DNA from: a virus
Virus record (IMG/VR): IMGVR_UViG_3300036828_000838
Location: 1-23,380 of that record
Direction: 5' to 3' (one strand)
Length of the DNA stretch: 23,380 bases
The position numbers and the translations under genes are program-made. Below are positions 19,597-23,380 of the stretch, piece by piece. A model generated the notes under the pieces. It had not been told where the DNA came from. It did not search any database and worked only from the letters and a program-made list of their open reading frames with translations. Each line of letters opens with the position of its first letter. Position 1 is the first letter of the stretch.

Positions 19597-21496
19597 TGAA
19601 AGCGATAACATCATCAATTTGAACTGGCAACAGGCCATCCGCTCCCTGCCAGAAGAGGTTTTGGGACTAATCAAATTGAAAGGCGAAGCCTCTAATGCGC
19701 TGTTTGTTGCGTTTATTGAAACTGCGCTACAAAGGAATGTTGATGAAGATGTTATAATCAAGGTTTGCATTGATCCAAATTTCAACAATTGCGCTATCTT
19801 CAAACACGTAGCGGCTAATGGTGGAGAACATTATATCAAACGATTTATAATGGCCACCGTCAACGCTCCACCAGCAGTGACGCGCCGCACTATCCGGATT
19901 GTAAACATTGGAGCTGACAATGATAAATATTGGCGGGAAACGGAACGCTCGCTGATCGAGACAAATAGTCCAGTGTATGTGCGCGGAATGCGGTTGGTGC
20001 AGCCACTATGGCACTGGCAGAAGGCTGATGAGCGAAATGTGCTGGTTTCTGAACTAGAGCATTTTAATGAGATCCAACTAGCTGATATGATCGCTCACAA
20101 TGCTGTGATATTCCAGAGATATGATGCCAGAGCAAGAGATTGGCGCAATATCGATCCGCCTCCGCCGATTATCAAAGGATTGCTGAATGCGCATCACTAT
20201 ATCTTGCCTTCAATCATCGGCATCATCACCAGTCCAACAATGCGACCGGACGGCTCATTATTGACTGAGCCAGGATACGATCCACAAACGCAGCTTTGGT
20301 ACAAGCCTTCAGATAATATCAAGTTGCCTTCGATACCAAACAATCCAAACAAAGATGATGCGCTGAACGCATTAGCTAAACTGAATGACCTGTTGCAGGA
20401 ATTTCCCTTTGATAATGAAACGCCAGTGGATTGGAATGAGACGACGGAGGTAAAACAATCGCGGCGCTCGGTGTCGCGCTCCGTTGCTTTAGCTGCGATA
20501 ATGACGACGGTAGCGCGTGGTGCTTTTCAAAGCGCAGTGCCGCTATTTGTTGTAACAGCAAACAAGGCCCGTACAGGAAAAAGCTTTCTTGTCAATACCA
20601 TCGGTATAATTGCCACAGGCCATATTCCTGTTCCCACCAGCGGCTCTTTCAAGAAGGAAGAACTTGAAAAACGCGTTGAAGCTTCCGCTATGGCGGGACG
20701 CTCCATTATGCATTTCAATAATCTGCCGAATGGTATGGTGATTGAAAGCGAGCGACTAGCAGAATTGAGTACTGAAGGTATTATGCATGTGCGTAAGCTG
20801 GGAAAACACGAAGAGGCGCTATGCGATTGTCGAGCGACGACCGTCTTCTTGAATGGAAACAATATCTTGCTCAGCTCTGACCTTGTGTTCCGAGCGGCAA
20901 CGTGCAGGCTCAATACCCAGACTGAGAAGCCAGAGGAGCGGGAGTTCAACTGCAATCCGCTAGAACGTGTACGAACCAATCGTGGTGAATACATTGCCGC
21001 GGTCTTCACCATCATCCGCGCATTTAAATGCGCGGGATCTCCGCCACCGATGTCAGATGAAATGAAACGGGTGGCAGGCTTCGAGCGATGGTCAAAGTTG
21101 ATCCAACAAGCCTTGATATGGCTCGATATGTCCGATCCATTCGGCTCGATGGAAGAAATGATTGGCATGGATCCACAACAAGAACAACTAGGTCAGGTGA
21201 TTGAAGTTTTGAAAAAACACTTTTCAACGGACGAAAGGTTTGACGTGGCGCTTTGCGTTAAGCTGGCTGAAGAACAAGAGGGCACCCAATTTGGCCCGCG
21301 CTATAAGCATCCGGAGCTACGGGATTTAATGACTAACCGTGGCCGGATTGATGGGCGACATCTTGGTCGTACATTGATGAACCTCAGAGACCAGATCAAA
21401 GACGGCTGGTGGATCAAAGTACTCCCCCTCAAAATCAGCACCAAACAATTTTGCCTGGCTGGACTGCCGCATATTGCTCCTACAAACCGGATGTAA
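19589..21496 (+). CDS. Phage replicative ATPase/helicase
   Basis: 635 aa. ATG at 19589 is chosen because GGAG lies 7 nt upstream. The in-frame ATG at 19583 sits too close to it. The first 290 residues have no motif I recognise. A P-loop lies at about 325-332 (NKARTGKS), preceded by a hydrophobic strand (PLFVVTA). A Walker-B-like stretch (SIMHFNNLPNG) and a sensor strand (ATTVFLNGNN) follow. This arrangement is that of the helicase half of phage/plasmid primase-helicase proteins of the D5/SF3-like group. The C-terminus looks like a winged-helix. Coupled to PrimPol, it should unwind DNA at the fork. Confidence 0.8.
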   Translation: MTDESDNIINLNWQQAIRSLPEEVLGLIKLKGEASNALFVAFIETALQRNVDEDVIIKVCIDPNFNNCAIFKHVAANGGEHYIKRFIMATVNAPPAVTRRTIRIVNIGADNDKYWRETERSLIETNSPVYVRGMRLVQPLWHWQKADERNVLVSELEHFNEIQLADMIAHNAVIFQRYDARARDWRNIDPPPPIIKGLLNAHHYILPSIIGIITSPTMRPDGSLLTEPGYDPQTQLWYKPSDNIKLPSIPNNPNKDDALNALAKLNDLLQEFPFDNETPVDWNETTEVKQSRRSVSRSVALAAIMTTVARGAFQSAVPLFVVTANKARTGKSFLVNTIGIIATGHIPVPTSGSFKKEELEKRVEASAMAGRSIMHFNNLPNGMVIESERLAELSTEGIMHVRKLGKHEEALCDCRATTVFLNGNNILLSSDLVFRAATCRLNTQTEKPEEREFNCNPLERVRTNRGEYIAAVFTIIRAFKCAGSPPPMSDEMKRVAGFERWSKLIQQALIWLDMSDPFGSMEEMIGMDPQQEQLGQVIEVLKKHFSTDERFDVALCVKLAEEQEGTQFGPRYKHPELRDLMTNRGRIDGRHLGRTLMNLRDQIKDGWWIKVLPLKISTKQFCLAGLPHIAPTNRM

Positions 21497-21838
21497 AATG
21501 AAGAGGTTAAAGAGGGTCAATAGGTTACGGTAAAGCTACGCGTACGAGGAAGCATTCTCAATAGTAGTAGAGTTTTTTAACCCTATTATTCCTATTTGAC
21601 CTATTTTTGGAGCTATGGACTTTCATATTTTACTGATGTTTTTTTCAATAGGGTGATGAATAGGTTCTTTCGCCCCGTTTTTGGCTGTGGAGCAAATTCG
21701 CCCGTTTTTTTTTGCTTGAGGCGAATTTGGAGTGAATTCGCCCCGTTTTTTGGCTGAGCAAATTCGCCACGTTTTTTGGCTGGGGGAGCGATTAAAGGTG
21801 TTTACTTTGGACTGGTTTTGGAGCGATAACATCATAAC
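21497..21838 (+). other. Intergenic region with short repeats, possible origin/terminator zone
   Basis: No gene is seen. It holds GGGTCAATAGG near 21516 and CCTATTTGACCTATT near 21590 (inverted iteron-like words), plus AATAGGGTGATGAATAGG near 21649. Four spaced copies of a TTCGCC-x-CG-T(n)-GGCTG-like unit follow between 21669 and 21782. The position behind the primase and helicase genes would suit a replication origin, but the repeats could simply be stacked terminators. Confidence 0.45.
21720..21751 (+). terminator. Rho-independent terminator
   Basis: GGCGAATT, a 7-nt loop, AATTCGCC (8-bp perfect stem), then CCG and six T. It reads rightward behind the helicase gene. The half-site AATTCGCC...CGTTTTTT recurs at 21765-21778. 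Confidence 0.7.
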
Positions 21839-22312
21839 ATGGCAGATTGCTGGGCTGTAGCTGTGACCTGGCCGAACTATGAACGACGCGTTGAGCGAGC
21901 GCTCCAGCAAAACGGGTTTGAGGTCTACCTCCCGCGGCTGCGTAACCCGCGCACGTTGCTATTCCCGCGCTATGTGTTCGCCGCTCCAGACCACTCGGCT
22001 CGCCGAGACCACAGCGAGATCAGGAAGGTTTACGGCGTGAGTAAGCTCTTGCGTTCTGATGATGAGCAACCGGCGCTGGTTCCTGATGATCAACTATTGC
22101 ACATACGCCAGCACGAAGACAAGGACGGTTTCATTCAGCTTCCGAGTAAGCCGCGCTTCCGACGTGGACAGCGTGTCCGCATTACGCTGGGAGCGTTGAC
22201 GGGTCAAGTCGGAACATACCAAGGGCTAAAGCGCCGCAACGTTGAACTGGTACGACTGGCGCTTGGAACTGTGAGTGTGCCATACGGCAATTTGGTCTGC
22301 GCCGAAGTATAA
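21839..22312 (+). CDS. NusG-like transcription elongation factor (NGN + KOW) with in-frame hairpin element
   Basis: 157 aa. The NGN domain (3-90) has WAVAVTWPNYERRVERALQQ, GFEVYLPRL, TLLFPRYVF and VYGVSKLL, in the normal NusG/RfaH order. The KOW motif is FRRGQRVRITLGALTGQVGT (107-126). Residues 51-60 (DHSARRDHSE) are a translated hairpin element, inserted in a loop after the 'PRYVF' strand. NusG paralogues of this type act as operon-specific antiterminators that bind RNA polymerase, so it may control right-arm or late transcription. No strong ribosome binding site is seen. A link to the RNA hairpin elements is speculative. Confidence 0.82.
   Translation: MADCWAVAVTWPNYERRVERALQQNGFEVYLPRLRNPRTLLFPRYVFAAPDHSARRDHSEIRKVYGVSKLLRSDDEQPALVPDDQLLHIRQHEDKDGFIQLPSKPRFRRGQRVRITLGALTGQVGTYQGLKRRNVELVRLALGTVSVPYGNLVCAEV
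21994..22020 (+). repeat. Hairpin element in the NusG-like gene (+ orientation)
   Basis: Compensated stem CTCGG/CCGAG, linker ACCACA, tail GCGAGA. Sense to the host gene, as in the left arm, although the strand is opposite. Confidence 0.88.
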
Positions 22313-22403
22313 CAACTGGCCAAATAGCCTTGTGATTTCAATGATTTGCACTGTTCATTAGAACGTGTGCAAAAAGGCCGTAGGCGTGAAAAGTTGTTAG
22401 TTT

Positions 22404-22486
22404 CTCGGCTCGCCGAGACAATAAAAAGCGAGAGGCGACTCGGAGGCAGGTCATGATAACTTGGCTCGCCAAGTATAAAGCGAGAG
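22404..22486 (+). repeat. Two hairpin elements between NusG-like gene and next ORF
   Basis: 22404-22434 has stem CTCGG/CCGAG and a longer linker (ACAATAAAA). 22459-22486 has stem ACTTGG/CCAAGT, a further compensated variant, with linker ATA. Both end in AGCGAGAG. They occupy the gene-free stretch 22313-22511, which shows nothing else. Confidence 0.9.
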
Positions 22487-22511
22487 GGGATGTCAAGCAG
22501 GTTGGCGCCTG

Positions 22512-22775
22512 ATGGTGCATCACAACTCGCAAATTACCGTTTGGGGCGATTGGGCATTGGGTGCGGACGCTCTGCAATGGATATTGTGCCGTAAGCATCA
22601 TCATGTGTCGTTTGTGCGCTCGGAGCGGCGGGTTCTTGAGCGCTGTATGCAGGAGAAAGGCTGTCCGCGGGACGCTAGGGTGGTTTTGCTGGCTGGGCTG
22701 CCTACAACCTTTGACCAGTGGAAAATAACTGGCCTAACCGTTGGCCTGGGCGATTACGATGTAAGGCGCGATTGA
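22512..22775 (+). CDS. 87-aa phage protein, function unknown
   Basis: MVHHNSQITVWGDWALGADA, then LQWILCRKHHHVSFVRSERR and a C-terminal helix. The 'w.lg.D.lqWil' opening followed by a basic helix is seen in small phage proteins of unknown role. Its TGA overlaps the ATG of the HNH gene (TGATG). The ribosome binding site is weak. A hairpin element ends 25 nt upstream. Confidence 0.6.
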   Translation: MVHHNSQITVWGDWALGADALQWILCRKHHHVSFVRSERRVLERCMQEKGCPRDARVVLLAGLPTTFDQWKITGLTVGLGDYDVRRD

Positions 22776-23119
22776 TGGTTGTACGTTCCAAGCAACCTCC
22801 AAGTGAGTGGTATGGGCTACGGTCCTGGAAGCATAGAGTGGAGCACCATTTGCGCATGGAGCCTTTCTGCCGCTTCTGCGCTAGGCGCAAACAGTATGTA
22901 GCAGCTGAGATAGCAGACCATATTGTTCCGCACAAAGGCAATTGGGATGCCTTCAGGATTGGTGAGCTACAGTCTTTGTGTATACACTGCCACAATAGCG
23001 ACAAGAAGTTTGAAGAGCACCGTGGCTTCTTGAAAGGCATTGGCTTGGACGGTATGCCGATAGACCTTAACCATCCAGTGTATGGTGGATACTTGTGTTA
23101 TCCGGCTCGCCGGATTTAA
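22775..23119 (+). CDS. HNH endonuclease
   Basis: 114 aa. A zinc pair FCRFC (32, 35), then ADHIVPH (Asp48, His49, His53) and LCIHCHNSDKK (Cys69, Cys72, His73, Asn74) form a complete HNH/zinc-ribbon nuclease core. The start at 22775 fits the TGATG overlap. An upstream frame from 22718 lies inside the previous gene. In HK97-like phages such HNH proteins are encoded next to the terminase genes and help cos cleavage, and the gene's position at the end of the window fits that. The last residues (CYPARRI) and the stop are supplied by a hairpin element. Confidence 0.88.
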   Translation: MVVRSKQPPSEWYGLRSWKHRVEHHLRMEPFCRFCARRKQYVAAEIADHIVPHKGNWDAFRIGELQSLCIHCHNSDKKFEEHRGFLKGIGLDGMPIDLNHPVYGGYLCYPARRI

Positions 23120-23172
23120 GCGAGAGAAGCGCGAGAGAAGCGAGAGGCAGCCATCCACCATACATTGGATGG
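23071..23172 (+). other. Long-range 20-bp RNA stem around the end of the HNH gene
   Basis: 23071-23090 (CCATCCAGTGTATGGTGGAT) and 23153-23172 are inverted copies, 19 of 20 identical. The single difference gives a G.U pair, so the transcript could pair over all 20 bp. The loop holds the hairpin element and several tail copies. Confidence 0.75.
23100..23146 (+). repeat. Hairpin element with extra tails at the HNH gene end
   Basis: The stem is ATCCGG/CCGGAT, the linker TTA carries the HNH stop codon, and the tail is AGCGAGAG. Two further tail-like units (AGCGCGAGAG, AAGCGAGAG) follow immediately, and more GCGAGAGAG-type words lie near 23182-23205. Confidence 0.85.
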
Positions 23173-23244
23173 TGCTGGGATAAGCGAGAGAGAGCCGAGA
23201 GAGCCCACCAAGCAGAACAGGCATAAGAACACCACAGTTTCATA

Positions 23245-23285
23245 GTAAAAAAATATTATTCTCTTTCTTTTTCTGGTTTTATCGA
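23245..23285 (+). promoter_or_regulatory. Candidate rightward promoter
   Basis: An A-tract (AGTAAAAAAATATTATT) precedes CTCTTTCTTTTTCTGGTTTTATC, the same UP tract plus T/C-rich spacer layout as the left-end promoters. TTTATC is a poor -10. It would drive genes beyond the window edge. Weak evidence. Confidence 0.35.
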
Positions 23286-23319
23286 TGTACAAAGTATGGG
23301 GTAAGTACCTGAAATCATT

Positions 23320-23380
23320 GACGAAAAAGCTATAGCCAGGGGGGACCCGAAAAATTTCACACGGGTACCGCCCTCCCAGG
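23320..23380 (+). other. G-run/aaatttc region at right edge, possibly near cos
   Basis: GGGGGGACCCGAAAAATTTC followed by CACACGGGTACCGCC, with ACCCG/CGGGT able to pair. Sequences of this look often sit between an HNH gene and terminase in HK97-type phages. I cannot show a cos site here. Confidence 0.3.

Overview
The window looks like part of a double-stranded DNA bacteriophage genome. Genes are small, tightly packed and often overlap by a few bases. They include a DnaE-type DNA polymerase, a DnaQ-like exonuclease, a PrimPol-type primase, an ATPase/helicase, ThyX, an HNH endonuclease, and small proteins of the kind seen in phages of Alphaproteobacteria. The host assignment is inference from protein flavour only. 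No tRNA, rRNA, integrase, capsid or tail gene was recognised.

Layout: everything from the left edge to about 18.15 kb is read leftward (- strand). From about 18.67 kb to the right edge everything is read rightward. The two arms diverge from a gene-free, stem-loop-rich region at 18.33-18.67 kb. The left arm, in order of transcription, holds a helical protein (17.6-18.15), small ORFs, a phage protein with an N-terminal disordered tail (15.8-16.7), a FAD oxidoreductase, and a TnpB/Cas12-like protein embedded in repeats. These are followed by small genes, thyX, a HAD phosphatase, an SDR, small genes, dnaQ, dnaE, a PD-(D/E)XK nuclease and regulatory or unknown proteins. At the far left are small promoter-gene cassettes sharing one promoter sequence. 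The right arm holds PrimPol, helicase, a terminator region, a NusG-like protein, a small protein, an HNH endonuclease, and a terminal region that may lie next to cos/terminase.

The outstanding feature is a dispersed element of about 27 nt, present in roughly 31 recognisable copies plus a few fragments. Read as RNA it is a 5-bp hairpin with loop CUCG (typically CCCGG-CUCG-CCGGG), a short A-rich linker, then the tail AGCGAGAG. The stem changes in compensated pairs between copies, and the loop is complementary to the tail (possible pseudoknot). All copies but one point in the direction of local transcription and flip where the genes flip. Copies lie between genes, in leaders, in near-tandem arrays, and in frame inside at least four proteins (as NPARRDNSER or TRLAGTTAR-like peptides). 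They are densest around the TnpB/Cas12-like gene, whose RuvC nuclease motifs look degraded.

In at least two places the sequence immediately 3' of an element (in RNA sense) is a near-copy of another site in the window: 30 of 31 nt matching 510-540, and 23 of 24 nt matching 17064-17087. The sequence shows this directly. That it may be an RNA-guided, nuclease-dead phage regulatory system, with hairpin scaffold followed by guide, is my inference. Alternatives are an antitermination or RNA-processing site, a ToxI-like RNA decoy, or a selfish palindromic element.
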